Positions 23,222-32,288 of a stretch of DNA of 64,000 nucleotides are shown here, piece after piece. This stretch comes from Rhodococcus sp. P1Y (GTDB lineage: Bacteria; Actinomycetota; Actinomycetes; Mycobacteriales; Mycobacteriaceae). Below the pieces are notes generated by a model. That model did not search any database and was not told where the DNA came from. It saw only the letters and a list, made by a program, of their open reading frames with translations. The DNA lies in contig NZ_CP032762.1 in NCBI RefSeq assembly GCF_003641205.1, positions 1,736,001-1,800,000 on the forward strand. The letters run 5' to 3'. The position numbers and the translations under genes are program-made. The stretch's first letter is position 1; each line of letters opens with the position of its first letter.

Positions 23222-24250
23222 TCAGGCGGTGGGTACCGTCGAGGACGGTTTCACCGGCACAGTCGACTCTCGGATTACGATTTGGGGCGCGTGCATGGGC
23301 GGCGGTTCGGCTATGCCGATGGTGACGTCTCCGATCTCCCGCAATGCGAGTGCCGCCATGTAACGGCCAACTCCACCGGTGTCGACGCGAACTGTGGACA
23401 GAGCCGGAACTGTGAGCCGGGCGAGCGGCGAGTCGTCGTGGCCTATGACGGCGAGTCTCCCTGGCACCGGCAGCCCCTGTCTGACTGCAGCACTGACGAC
23501 CAGGGCTGCAATGTCGTCGTTGTATGCAGCCACGGCCGTGACCCCCTCTTCGTGCCACGTGCGCAGTGTGGCCCCGATGTTGTGGTGGTCGACTGTTTGT
23601 GTGTCGAAATCGGCGCCGAACACGGTCGATGCCTCACGTGCCGTTCGCTCTCGATCGGCAGTGAGGTCCGCCAACCGCGCATCCGACGTAGATGCGAATC
23701 GGATTTTCTTGTGGCCCAATTCGATCAGATGAGCAACTTGCAGGGCGGGACCTCGGCCGAACTCTTCGAGTATGCCGAGGGTCGCCTCATCGGCCAACTT
23801 CGGATTCAACAGGCGTGCTCCGGCGCTGCGGATCTGGGCCTCGAGTTCCGCCGAGAGCGGTGTGAGGCTCAAGACAAGGTCTGGCTGCAGCGTCTCCCAC
23901 AACGGTCTCGCGTGGTCGCTTGGATGAGGTGTTGTGGGGACCAACGAATATCCCGCCTCGTCCAGCGCTTGTGTTGCCTCGTCCAAATTTGCACGCAGGT
24001 TGTGTTCTATCGGCCAGTCCGGCAGGACCATCAACACGATGTTGGTTCGTCCGCTTGCGAGTGCGCGAGCAGCGAGGTGCGGGCGATACCCCAATCTGGC
24101 TGCTTCGGCACGTACTCGATCTCTGGTAGCGCTCGAGATTGTTTGACCAGGGGTGTTGTTCAGGACAAATCCTACGGTTGCGCGCGAAATCCCCAGCGAC
24201 CGCGCGATATCCGTCGCTGTCACCCGTCGTGCGATCGGCCGAGTCGTCAT
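23222..24250 (-). CDS. LacI family transcriptional regulator
   Basis: A 342-residue LacI-type repressor. The N-terminal helix-turn-helix is VTATDIARSLGISRATVGFV with the hinge GYRPHLAARALASGRTN, followed by a periplasmic-binding-protein-like sugar domain containing AAYNDDIAALVV, VIGHDDSPLA and TVRVDTGGVGRYMA. It should respond to rhamnose, glucose or a glycoside and control the divergent transporter and glycosidase genes. ATG 24250 follows AAGGGGGA and begins just before the DNA-binding domain; an in-frame start at 24310 would run through the operator region. Confidence 0.92.
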   Translation of the reverse strand: MTTRPIARRVTATDIARSLGISRATVGFVLNNTPGQTISSATRDRVRAEAARLGYRPHLAARALASGRTNIVLMVLPDWPIEHNLRANLDEATQALDEAGYSLVPTTPHPSDHARPLWETLQPDLVLSLTPLSAELEAQIRSAGARLLNPKLADEATLGILEEFGRGPALQVAHLIELGHKKIRFASTSDARLADLTADRERTAREASTVFGADFDTQTVDHHNIGATLRTWHEEGVTAVAAYNDDIAALVVSAAVRQGLPVPGRLAVIGHDDSPLARLTVPALSTVRVDTGGVGRYMAALALREIGDVTIGIAEPPPMHAPQIVIRESTVPVKPSSTVPTA

Positions 24251-24288
24251 GATCCCCCTTGGTATCTGCTCGGTTATTCTCCTTGACT

Positions 24289-24343
24289 TGCGCGCGCTAG
24301 TGATCAACAATACCAGTCACCTTGATCACTAGCACGCGCTAGC
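24289..24343. promoter_or_regulatory. LacI-type operator region
   Basis: The spacer between the LacI and MFS genes holds the inverted pair CTAGTGATCAA (24297-24307) and TTGATCACTAG (24322-24332). Overlapping it are GC-centred palindromic elements, GCGCGCTAG on the left and CTAGCACGCGCTAG on the right, the latter of the size and CG-centred form bound by LacI proteins. It can govern both divergent genes. Confidence 0.65.
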
Positions 24344-24386
24344 TCACTGGCGCCCTGAATGCGACCTTTCCGACAATGGAGTCGAT

Positions 24387-25700
24387 ATGACTGTTCCAGG
24401 AAGCGTCCCGGACTCGCCGTCCTTGGACACAACCCTCGCGTCCCTGCCTCTCGACGGGGAGCGCACGCTGCCCGAGGTCGATTCGCGATACATCTGGCTG
24501 CAGGTATTGGGGCAGTTCGGAGTTTTCCTCGCTTTCATCACCCCTGTGGCGATTTCGCTGTCAGTCCGCGTACAAGAATTGGCACCGGGTCGAGAAGAGT
24601 ATCTGGGGTACATCACCGGTAGCGGGGCCCTGGCGGTCATGCTCGCTGCGCCCCTGCTGGGTACACTCAGCGATCGCACCCGCACTCGGATCGGCAAACG
24701 ACGACCGTTCATGATCGGCGGGGTGATCGTCGGGATCGTGGCTCTCATTCTGATGGCGCTCGCGCCTTCCGTGTTCCTTCTCGGGACGGGATGGATTCTG
24801 GCTCAATTGGGTTGGGGAACCACTCTGGCCAACTTGCAGATTTCGACAGCGGACCGTCTGCCGGAATCTCAACGCGGGAAGGTGGCGGGACTGACCGGGT
24901 TTGCCACCCAGGTTGCACCTGTTGTCGGCGTGATCCTCTCGGGTGGTCTGGTAGGCAACTCGCTACTGCTCTTCCTTGTGCCCGGTGCGATCGGTGTCGT
25001 GCTCGTAGCTGCTTTCGTAATGTTCGTACACGAGAATGACACCCGAGGCGCTGTTTTCCCGGAAAATCTGACTGTTCGCAACACCTTTGCGCGGTACACC
25101 TACAACCCGCTCCAATACCCGGATTACTCGCTGAATTGGCTGGCGAGGTTCTTGTTCTACCTCGGCATTGCCTTCAACACAACATTCACGGCGTTCTTTT
25201 ATGCCGACCGACTCGACATGACGCTCGGGCAGGTTGCAGGTGTGATGGGAACGCTCGGCGTGGGGAGCATTGTCGCGGTCACAGCGGGAGCGCTCTCGGG
25301 TGGATTCATGTCGGACAAGTTCGGTCAACGTAAGATTTTCATCCTGGTTGGAGCGTCTCTTTTCGCAGTCGGCGTTCTGACGCAGGCGTACTCGGACGGG
25401 CTGCCTCCCCTCGTAGTGGGTTCATTGATCGCGGCCCTTGGCATCGGTATGTTCTCGGCCGTCGATCAGGCGTTGCTGCTCGACGTGCTTCCGGAGCGAG
25501 AGTTGGAGGCCGGCCGTTTCATGGGAATCACCGGCTTTGCTACATCGATCCCACAGGCAGTCGGACCGTTTGTGGCTCCGCTGTTGCTGGCGATCGGAAG
25601 TAGTGGCGATGCCAAGAACTACCCGCTGCTGTTCACGGTAGCCGCCGGCGTGACATTGCTCGGAGGGTTCGCGGTGATGCAGATTCGCTCGGTTCGATGA
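24387..25700 (+). CDS. MFS transporter, probable glycoside importer
   Basis: A 437-residue MFS protein with about twelve hydrophobic segments. The motif LGTLSDRTRTRIGKRRPFMIGG after the second helix is like that in GPH/SLC45-type sugar transporters, and GGFMSDKFGQRKIF is the matching loop in the second half. Followed by an alpha-L-rhamnosidase and a beta-glucosidase and preceded by a divergent LacI gene, it is probably the importer of the glycoside those enzymes hydrolyse. GGAG precedes ATG 24387. The rhamnosidase gene follows after 57 bases. Confidence 0.88.
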   Translation: MTVPGSVPDSPSLDTTLASLPLDGERTLPEVDSRYIWLQVLGQFGVFLAFITPVAISLSVRVQELAPGREEYLGYITGSGALAVMLAAPLLGTLSDRTRTRIGKRRPFMIGGVIVGIVALILMALAPSVFLLGTGWILAQLGWGTTLANLQISTADRLPESQRGKVAGLTGFATQVAPVVGVILSGGLVGNSLLLFLVPGAIGVVLVAAFVMFVHENDTRGAVFPENLTVRNTFARYTYNPLQYPDYSLNWLARFLFYLGIAFNTTFTAFFYADRLDMTLGQVAGVMGTLGVGSIVAVTAGALSGGFMSDKFGQRKIFILVGASLFAVGVLTQAYSDGLPPLVVGSLIAALGIGMFSAVDQALLLDVLPERELEAGRFMGITGFATSIPQAVGPFVAPLLLAIGSSGDAKNYPLLFTVAAGVTLLGGFAVMQIRSVR

Positions 25701-25757
25701 GCGCGGGGTCGGATCAGACGAAGTTCGGTTGTTTTGCGAAGTACGCAGGGAGTCTTC

Positions 25758-28247
25758 ATGATTGATGGTACTACCAATTTCATCACGTCAGCTGGGTCGA
25801 CAGGTGAACCTGACGCACCTGCGAGCTATTTCCGCCGCGAGTTCGATGTGCGCGTCGGTTTGATTCGAGGAACGTTGCGCGTCACTGCAATCGGGGTCGT
25901 GGAGCCACATCTGAACGGACAAGTGATTGGTGACGAGGTGCTGGTACCTGGTTGGACATCGTACCGCCACCGGCTGGCTGTCAGCAGTCACGACGTGACC
26001 CGACAATTGACCGTGGGACGCAACGTTGTCGGTGCGATCGTAGGGGAGGGTTGGGCGATCGGTCGGCTGGGTTGGGAGAACGCGCGCAATCACTATGCCA
26101 ATCGACCAGCGCTGTATCTCGAGATGGTCCTCGAATACGAGAACCACACCATTGCCGTCGTGAGTGACGAGTCGTTTCGCGCCGGCACTGGCGGACTGCG
26201 CGTTAACAGCATCTACGACGGGGAGGTTTTCGACGCACGACTCGAACCCGAAAATTGGGATGTTGCTGGTTTCGACGATTCGTCATGGGGTGCGGTCGAA
26301 ACATTCGACTGGCCCCTGGAGTCGCTGATGGACTCCGGTGCGGAGCCGATCCGGCGTACTCAGGAGCTTGCTCCGGTATCGATGACCTCGCACGCGGGCG
26401 GGCGGTCCATTGTGGATTTCGGTCAGAACATCTCGGGTTGGGTGCGTTTCACCGTAGAAGCCGACCGTGGTACGACCATTACTCTGCGGCATGCAGAGCT
26501 ACTGACCGCGGGTGAACTCGATGTAGAAACAGTCAGGACCGCCAAGGCCACCGATGTGTTCATTGCGCGAGGCAAGGGCAAGGAGACGTTCGAACCCCGC
26601 TTCACGTTCCACGGGTTCCGCTATCTCGAAGTCGACGGTTGGCCTGGCAACCTGTGCGCCGACGACCTTCGCGCAATCGTTGTGCACAGTGACATGACAC
26701 GGACAGGTTGGTTCGAGACCTCGAACGAGCTGGTGAATCGGTTGCACGAGAATGTGGTGTGGTCGATGCGTGACAACTTCGTCGGTGTGCCGACCGACTG
26801 CCCGCAACGCGACGAACGGCTCGGCTGGACCGGTGACATCAATGCATTTGCTCCGACCGCGGCTTACCTGTTCGACGTTCGCGGAGTTCTAGGCTCGTGG
26901 CTCGCAGATCTTGCAGCTGAGCAGCAGGACAAGGGGTACGTCCCGTGGGTAGTGCCGGATGTGCTGTCTACACCGTCCACACCCACCGCGCTGTGGTCCG
27001 ACGTCGCCGTCAGCCTGCCGTGGGTTCTGTACCAGGAGTACGGAGAACTCGAGATTCTCCGACGTGCCTATCCGTCGATGACCGCATTCATCGACAGTGT
27101 CGAACCGCTTTTGGATGAGCATGGACTGTGGTCCCGCGGTTTTCAGTTCGGTGACTGGCTCGACCCCGATGCACCGATCGACAATCCCGCGGGCGGCAAG
27201 ACAGACCGCCATCTGGTGGCAACTGCGTATCTGTGTAAGACTACGCGCGAATTGGCGCGCACTGCAGAGCTAGTCGGGAACGACGACGATGCCGTCCGGT
27301 ATGCAGCACTCTCCGATCGGGTCCGTGCTGCATTTCGACGGGAGTACGTCACCGAGGCCGGACGCATCGTGAACGAATCGGCGACCGCCTACGCCCTCGC
27401 TATCGCCTTCGGCATTCTCGAGCACGAACAGCGTAGTCACGCAGGCAATCGACTCGCATCGCTCGTTGCCGAGAACGGCTTCATGATCTCGACCGGATTT
27501 GCGGGTACGCCTCTCGTAGCCGATGCGTTGTCGAGCACCGGTCACACCGTCGAGGCCTACGCGATGCTGATGGAGACACGGTGCCCGTCGTTCCTCTATC
27601 CAGTGACAATGGGCGCTACGACGATCTGGGAACGGTGGGACTCGATTCGACCCGACGGATCCATCAATCCGTCTGGCATGACTTCTCTGAACCACTACGC
27701 GCTTGGTGCGATTGCGTCGTGGTTGCACCGTGTAGTCGGCGGGATCGAACCGATAGAACCTGGCTACCGTCGTGTACGAATCGCACCGCAACCTGGTGCG
27801 GGCTTGACGTCGGCATCCACCCGGCATCGGACGGTGTACGGCAATATTGCTGTCAGCTGGCAAGTGGAGGGATCGAGTGTGCGCCTCGATGTCAGCGTGC
27901 CGACGGGTATCGACGCTGAGGTCACGCTTCCGTTGCATCCGGACGCGACACAGATTGTGGTGGGATCAGGCGACCACTCTTGGCGGTACGAACGACCGAT
28001 CGCCGTTCCCGACCACACCATGCATACCAACTTGAACGTACTTGCCGCTGATCCCATCGTTTGGCAGCGCATCACCGAAGTATTCGGCAAACACTTGCCG
28101 GGCATCCCCATCGACGGGACCGCCCCCGAAGCGGCAGCAATGAGCCTGAACGTAGTGCTCCATCACATCCCCGGCGCCTCCGACGAACTGCATGCCGACC
28201 TCGAAAACGCCCTGCAGCCGAACCGATCCGAAGAAGGAACGCAATGA
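25758..28247 (+). CDS. Alpha-L-rhamnosidase, GH78 family
   Basis: An 829-residue glycosidase that should release terminal alpha-L-rhamnose. In order it has the rhamnosidase N-terminal beta domain (YFRREFDVRV through GEGWAIGRLGW), the concanavalin-like domain (SIVDFGQNISGWVRFTVEA, FHGFRYLEVDGW), the (alpha/alpha)6 catalytic domain with the signature DCPQRDERLGWTGD and a C-terminal beta domain (YRRVRIAPQP). No signal peptide is present, so it is cytoplasmic. A tail of about 75 residues follows the last beta domain. ATG 25758 follows AGGGAG; the stop overlaps the next ATG (ATGA). Confidence 0.93.
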   Translation: MIDGTTNFITSAGSTGEPDAPASYFRREFDVRVGLIRGTLRVTAIGVVEPHLNGQVIGDEVLVPGWTSYRHRLAVSSHDVTRQLTVGRNVVGAIVGEGWAIGRLGWENARNHYANRPALYLEMVLEYENHTIAVVSDESFRAGTGGLRVNSIYDGEVFDARLEPENWDVAGFDDSSWGAVETFDWPLESLMDSGAEPIRRTQELAPVSMTSHAGGRSIVDFGQNISGWVRFTVEADRGTTITLRHAELLTAGELDVETVRTAKATDVFIARGKGKETFEPRFTFHGFRYLEVDGWPGNLCADDLRAIVVHSDMTRTGWFETSNELVNRLHENVVWSMRDNFVGVPTDCPQRDERLGWTGDINAFAPTAAYLFDVRGVLGSWLADLAAEQQDKGYVPWVVPDVLSTPSTPTALWSDVAVSLPWVLYQEYGELEILRRAYPSMTAFIDSVEPLLDEHGLWSRGFQFGDWLDPDAPIDNPAGGKTDRHLVATAYLCKTTRELARTAELVGNDDDAVRYAALSDRVRAAFRREYVTEAGRIVNESATAYALAIAFGILEHEQRSHAGNRLASLVAENGFMISTGFAGTPLVADALSSTGHTVEAYAMLMETRCPSFLYPVTMGATTIWERWDSIRPDGSINPSGMTSLNHYALGAIASWLHRVVGGIEPIEPGYRRVRIAPQPGAGLTSASTRHRTVYGNIAVSWQVEGSSVRLDVSVPTGIDAEVTLPLHPDATQIVVGSGDHSWRYERPIAVPDHTMHTNLNVLAADPIVWQRITEVFGKHLPGIPIDGTAPEAAAMSLNVVLHHIPGASDELHADLENALQPNRSEEGTQ

Positions 28248-30508
28248 CCGATCACGTCAGCCGACAACTGGACTCGACTACCTCCATGCAGGTTCGCCAA
28301 CACGCCGCCCTGTTGTCGGGCCGAGACTTCTGGTCGTCCGTGGAGGGGGCCGGAATACGTTCGATCGTCATGGCCGACGGTCCGCACGGCGTCCGAATGC
28401 AAGGTGGTGAGGCCGACCACCTAGGGTTCAACCACAGTCAACCGGCGACGTGTTTCCCCCCTGGTGCCGGTTTGGCTTCGAGTTGGGATCCGGATTTGAT
28501 GTGCGAGGTAGGCAAGGCGCTCGGGCGGGAGGCGCGCTCCCTCGGCGTCGATGTACTACTCGGGCCGGCGATCAACATCAAACGCTCACCGCTCGGCGGA
28601 CGAACGTTCGAGTACTACTCCGAAGATCCTCGTCTCACCGGTGAGCTTGCCGTCGCATTCGTACGAGGCGTGCAGGGCACCGGCGTCGGAACCTCGGTCA
28701 AACACTTCGCCGTCAACAGCCAAGAGACCGATCGAATGCGTGTGAATGCGGTAGTGGACGAACGCGCGCTACGAGAGATCTATCTCTCTGCTTTCGAGTA
28801 CGTCGTCAAGAACGCGTCGCCGACGTCGGTGATGAGTGCATACAACGCGATCAACGGCGAGTTCTGCTCGGAAAACCGGTGGCTACTGACCGAAATCCTT
28901 CGCGACGAATGGGGTTTCGACGGTCTTGTGGTGTCGGACTGGGGTGCGATCAAAGATCGCGTCGCGGCGCTCACGGCGGGGCTGGACCTCGAGATGCCAG
29001 GCTCCGGTGACGAGGGACCAGATGCTCTGGTTGCAGCGGTCATGGCGGGCAGCTTGGACGAGAAGCTCTTGGCTACCAGTGTCGGCCGGCTTCGCCGCCT
29101 TGCTGATCGAACTGCGATCACTACAGACTACGACCGGTCCTCGGACGTCGAAGCGCACCACCTGCTTGCCCGAAAGGCTGCCGGTGAGTCGATTGTTCTT
29201 CTCCGAAACGAGGCCGACACTCTGCCTCTACGCCGGGGTCAGAAGATTGCCGTCCTGGGCGAACTGGCAGTGGATCCGCAATTTCAAGGGGGCGGCAGCT
29301 CGCACGTCAATCCGACGAGGGTCGACCTTCCGCTCGACGAAATTCGAGACGCGTTGGGCGCCGAGCGTGTCGTGTACAGCGCCGGGTACTCCAGGACCGG
29401 CAATGTCACTGCGGCAAAGGAATTGATCGAATCCGCCTGCGAAGCAGCGTCTTCGGCAGATGTAGCGGTGATCTTCGTAGGCCTGTACGAGGAGGATCAG
29501 TCCGAGGGATTCGATCGCGAGCATTTGGACCTGCCCGCATCTCACCTCGCGTTGATCGACGCCGTCGCGAAAGTCGCAGCCCGCACGGTCGTCGTACTGT
29601 CGAACGGTGGCGTCGTGTCGCTCGAACCCTGGCACGACCAGGTGGATGCGATCGTGGAGGGTTGGGCTCTGGGGCAAGCCGTGGGAAGTGCGATCGCCGA
29701 CGTGCTCACCGGCACGGTGAACCCTTCTGGACGGCTTGCCGAGACAATTCCGATGGCCCTGTCCGATACGCCGGCATTCCTCAATTTTCCGGGGGAGCAG
29801 GAAGTCGTGCGGTACGGCGAGAGTGTCTTCGTGGGCTACCGCTACTACACGAGCACGAATCGGGAGGTGCGTTATCCCTTCGGTCATGGGTTGAGCTACA
29901 CGACCTTCGTCTACAGCGATCCGGACATCGTGGTGACCGCAAGTGACGCTGCTACAGCGCGAGTCACCGTACGAAACGACGGGCAGCTGGTTGGCTCCGA
30001 GGTTGTCCAGTTGTACATCGCCCCCGCACCATCGGATGTTCGGAGGCCCATCCGCGAACTCGCGGCCTTCGACAAAGTTGCGCTTCGACCGGGTGAGTCG
30101 AGAACGCTGTCGTTCGACCTCGACCGCCGGGTATTTGCACATTGGGATGCGTCGGGATCGCGATGGTGGGTGGATCCCGGCACATACGAATTACAGCTCG
30201 CCCGTTCGGCATCCGACATTGCTTACACACTGCAGTTTCGGCTCGACGGCGACGTCGAGGGCCCGTCGGACTTGACCCTCGACTCGACTGTCAAGAAGTG
30301 GTTCGAGCACCCGGTAGTCGGCCCACTGCTCCTGGACGTGATGGCAGCGAAGATGCCCGACGCCCAACGAGGTGATTCGAGTGAGAACTCAACCATGCTC
30401 AAGATGGTCGAGTCCATGTCGATGGGTCAGTTCGCTCGCTTTCCTGGAGTCGACTTGTCACACGGCGCACTCGACGATCTGCTGACCGCAGCTGGTCAGG
30501 AGACGTAA
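28244..30508 (+). CDS. Beta-glucosidase, GH3 family
   Basis: A 754-residue family 3 glycoside hydrolase. The N-terminal barrel carries the catalytic nucleophile Asp232 in GLVVSDWGA and the substrate-binding KHFAVNSQETDR. The second domain contains FVGLYEEDQSEGFDREHLDLP, and a fibronectin-III-like domain (GSEVVQLYIAPAPSDVRRPIREL) follows near the end. A C-terminal helical tail ends the protein. No signal peptide is seen, so it acts inside the cell. The ATGA overlap with the rhamnosidase gene suggests sequential removal of rhamnose and then glucose from one glycoside. Confidence 0.93.
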   Translation: MTDHVSRQLDSTTSMQVRQHAALLSGRDFWSSVEGAGIRSIVMADGPHGVRMQGGEADHLGFNHSQPATCFPPGAGLASSWDPDLMCEVGKALGREARSLGVDVLLGPAINIKRSPLGGRTFEYYSEDPRLTGELAVAFVRGVQGTGVGTSVKHFAVNSQETDRMRVNAVVDERALREIYLSAFEYVVKNASPTSVMSAYNAINGEFCSENRWLLTEILRDEWGFDGLVVSDWGAIKDRVAALTAGLDLEMPGSGDEGPDALVAAVMAGSLDEKLLATSVGRLRRLADRTAITTDYDRSSDVEAHHLLARKAAGESIVLLRNEADTLPLRRGQKIAVLGELAVDPQFQGGGSSHVNPTRVDLPLDEIRDALGAERVVYSAGYSRTGNVTAAKELIESACEAASSADVAVIFVGLYEEDQSEGFDREHLDLPASHLALIDAVAKVAARTVVVLSNGGVVSLEPWHDQVDAIVEGWALGQAVGSAIADVLTGTVNPSGRLAETIPMALSDTPAFLNFPGEQEVVRYGESVFVGYRYYTSTNREVRYPFGHGLSYTTFVYSDPDIVVTASDAATARVTVRNDGQLVGSEVVQLYIAPAPSDVRRPIRELAAFDKVALRPGESRTLSFDLDRRVFAHWDASGSRWWVDPGTYELQLARSASDIAYTLQFRLDGDVEGPSDLTLDSTVKKWFEHPVVGPLLLDVMAAKMPDAQRGDSSENSTMLKMVESMSMGQFARFPGVDLSHGALDDLLTAAGQET

Positions 30509-30538
30509 CCGGGAACGATTCGCGCACGAGGTGTGCGC

Positions 30539-30739
30539 CTACGCCCGCGCCGCCGCCAGGTGCTCGGCCGATACTGGGACGTACACGCCGTCCAGGCCCG
30601 GAACCGCGCAGATCTCTTCGGCATCGGCTAGGCCCGTGGTGTTTCGATCATGGCGAGTACGACGGTGTCGCGGTTGGCCTCGGCGGGGTCGGGTCCGATG
30701 CGTAGTTGCGAGCGCATCGGACCGTGGGACCGGCCTCAC
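30539..30739 (-). pseudogene. HpcH/HpaI aldolase gene fragment, frameshifted
   Basis: On the minus strand two frames together give the C-terminal part of an HpcH/HpaI-type 2-oxo acid aldolase: RSHGPMRSQLRIGPDPAEAN, then VVLAMIETPRA and a TAG. In the next frame the match resumes as ADAEEICAVPGLDGVYV. Restoring one C near 30632 would join them (MIETPRALADAEEI). The N-terminal half and the far end are missing, and the fragment abuts the DeoR remnant. Confidence 0.7.
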
Positions 30740-31321
30740 CAGCGTGGATGAGCTCTCGTCACTGATTCAGGTGACGGCCTCGACCATCAGGCGATCTCGA
30801 TCACCTCACCAAGCAGGGTCTGCTGGCCCGCACCTATGGCGGAGCCATTGCCATCGGCAGCCGCCACGAAGCGTCGGTGAAGCAGCGCTCGCTCGAAGGG
30901 TACGAGGCCCAACGACTCATCGCCGCCAAGGCCGCGGAGTACGTCCAGCCTGGGGAGAAAGTCCTTCTGGACGCCGGCACGACGGTCGGTGCCATGGCGG
31001 AGTACTTGCGCGACGCCGTCGATCTCACCGTCATCGCAGCGGGATTGACGGCGCTGGAGGCGTTGGCCGACGCCGACGCCGACGAGATGCACGTCGAATG
31101 CATCGGTGGCACCCTGCGGCACTTGAGCCAAGGCATTGTCGGTCCACTGGCCGAGGCGTCACTGCGTCGAGTGTCCTTCGACCGGGCCTTCCTCGGAGCA
31201 AACGCCGTTTCACGCGTGGGCCCCGATTCCGCCGGGCACCACCCTCATCACCGATTTCGACGCAACCCAGAAACAATGCGACGAGTTCCGGAACAGTGGT
31301 GTCGAGGTCGTTCTCGCGTAG
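30726..31321 (+). pseudogene. DeoR family regulator gene, broken
   Basis: Three frames together resemble a sugar-responsive DeoR/GlpR regulator. Frame one gives the end of the helix-turn-helix (LTSVDELSSLIQVTASTIRR). After a shift near 30789, frame two gives DLDHLTKQGLLARTYGGA and the sensor domain up to FDRAFLGANAV. A second break near 31215 moves to frame three, LITDFDATQKQCDEF and GVEVVLA, ending at TAG 31319. About 50-60 residues between these last two pieces are missing, as is the N-terminus. The gene cannot make a working regulator. Confidence 0.75.
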
Positions 31322-31329
31322 CTGGCAAT

Positions 31330-31884
31330 CTAGTTTGCCCGCTGGTGCAGGAGTTTGTTCACCCACGCCGCGAGGGCTGCTGCCACCAGGCCCACTGCGA
31401 TACCAACCCCTGTGTCCAGAAGGCGCAGTACCGGCTGCACCCACCGAGCCGACGAACTGCCGAGGTCCGCGACGACCAGAACCACGGTCGAGGTGATCCC
31501 GGTGAGCACCGCATCCTGCGGACGACCGAGCGCCGCGGCCAGCAGGCTTCCCACTCCGATCACCACGCCGATTCCGATGGCGGTAACCGGGAAAATCAAC
31601 AGGTATACAAGGCAGACAACCAGACTCATGACCGTCGCGGACAACCTGGTTCGAGCGTCGCCCAGTCCTTCGCTCACGCTCACCCGAAACACGAAGATCG
31701 TGGATACGACGGCCCACATCGCACCGATCTCTCTGGACTCCCTTGTCTCCGAAAGGATCGGGCCGACTCCGTCGACCAGGACCAGATAGGTGACGGTACA
31801 GGCGATTGCGAGCACCACCGAGCAGGCAACGTCATGTCGAGTAGGAGCTTTCGGAACACGAACGCTGTGCGGTTGGCGACTCAT
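31330..31884 (-). CDS. FUSC-like integral membrane protein
   Basis: A 184-residue membrane protein with about five hydrophobic segments (for example CSVVLAIACTVTYLVLV, LSATVMSLVVCLVYLLIF and VVIGVGSLLAAALG). The pattern, with an early segment, a GDARTRLSAT loop and a C-terminal helix near GIAVGLVAAALAAWV, resembles the N-terminal half of fusaric-acid-resistance/aromatic acid exporter proteins. It is short compared with full FUSC transporters and lacks the cytoplasmic domain. It lies 5 bases from the VOC gene on the same strand, so it is probably the last gene of that operon. Confidence 0.75.
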   Translation of the reverse strand: MSRQPHSVRVPKAPTRHDVACSVVLAIACTVTYLVLVDGVGPILSETRESREIGAMWAVVSTIFVFRVSVSEGLGDARTRLSATVMSLVVCLVYLLIFPVTAIGIGVVIGVGSLLAAALGRPQDAVLTGITSTVVLVVADLGSSSARWVQPVLRLLDTGVGIAVGLVAAALAAWVNKLLHQRAN

Positions 31885-31889
31885 CGTTG

Positions 31890-32288
31890 CTAGTCACCCG
31901 GCGCCGACGGTTCGACGGTGCTCACCTGCGGTGGCTCCCGAAATCCGATCAGGTTTCCGAATGGGTCGAGCACCTGGCAGAGCGTTTCGCCGGTGAAGAC
32001 CTTCTTGGGTCCGCGGTGTATTTCGCCGCCTCGACGAACGCAGTCGCCTACCACCCAGTCGAGATCGTCTACATCCCAGTAGGACACAGCGCCCGCTGTG
32101 AAGGCCGGTCGGTTGTACTCGTCGCTGATGTGTACGGTCAATCGCGTTCCGGCGACATCGAAAGCGGCCAGCTGTCGGTGAACATCCACCGGAGTGGTGC
32201 CGAGCAACGTGGTGTACCAGTCGATGGCCGCAGTCAGATCGTCCGCGAAATAGAAGACGTTTCCGACTCGCTGTATACCGTTGTTCAC
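31890..32288 (-). CDS. VOC family (glyoxalase-like) protein
   Basis: A 132-residue single-domain VOC protein. It has GNVFYFADDLTAAIDWYTTLLG at the start and ends with TLCQVLDPFGNLIGFREP, typical of bleomycin-resistance/glyoxalase proteins. Function is unset; such proteins bind or isomerise small molecules. GTG 32288 follows GGAGAA and overlaps the MFS stop (GTGA). The operon order is NmrA, MFS, VOC, FUSC-like, suggesting resistance to or export of a reactive compound. Confidence 0.82.
   Translation of the reverse strand: MNNGIQRVGNVFYFADDLTAAIDWYTTLLGTTPVDVHRQLAAFDVAGTRLTVHISDEYNRPAFTAGAVSYWDVDDLDWVVGDCVRRGGEIHRGPKKVFTGETLCQVLDPFGNLIGFREPPQVSTVEPSAPGD

Noticed and set aside
30531..31496. A single 321-codon plus-strand frame across the aldolase and DeoR remnants
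   Set aside because: Only a short stretch of it resembles DeoR; the rest is shadow sequence. The region is better explained as two broken genes.
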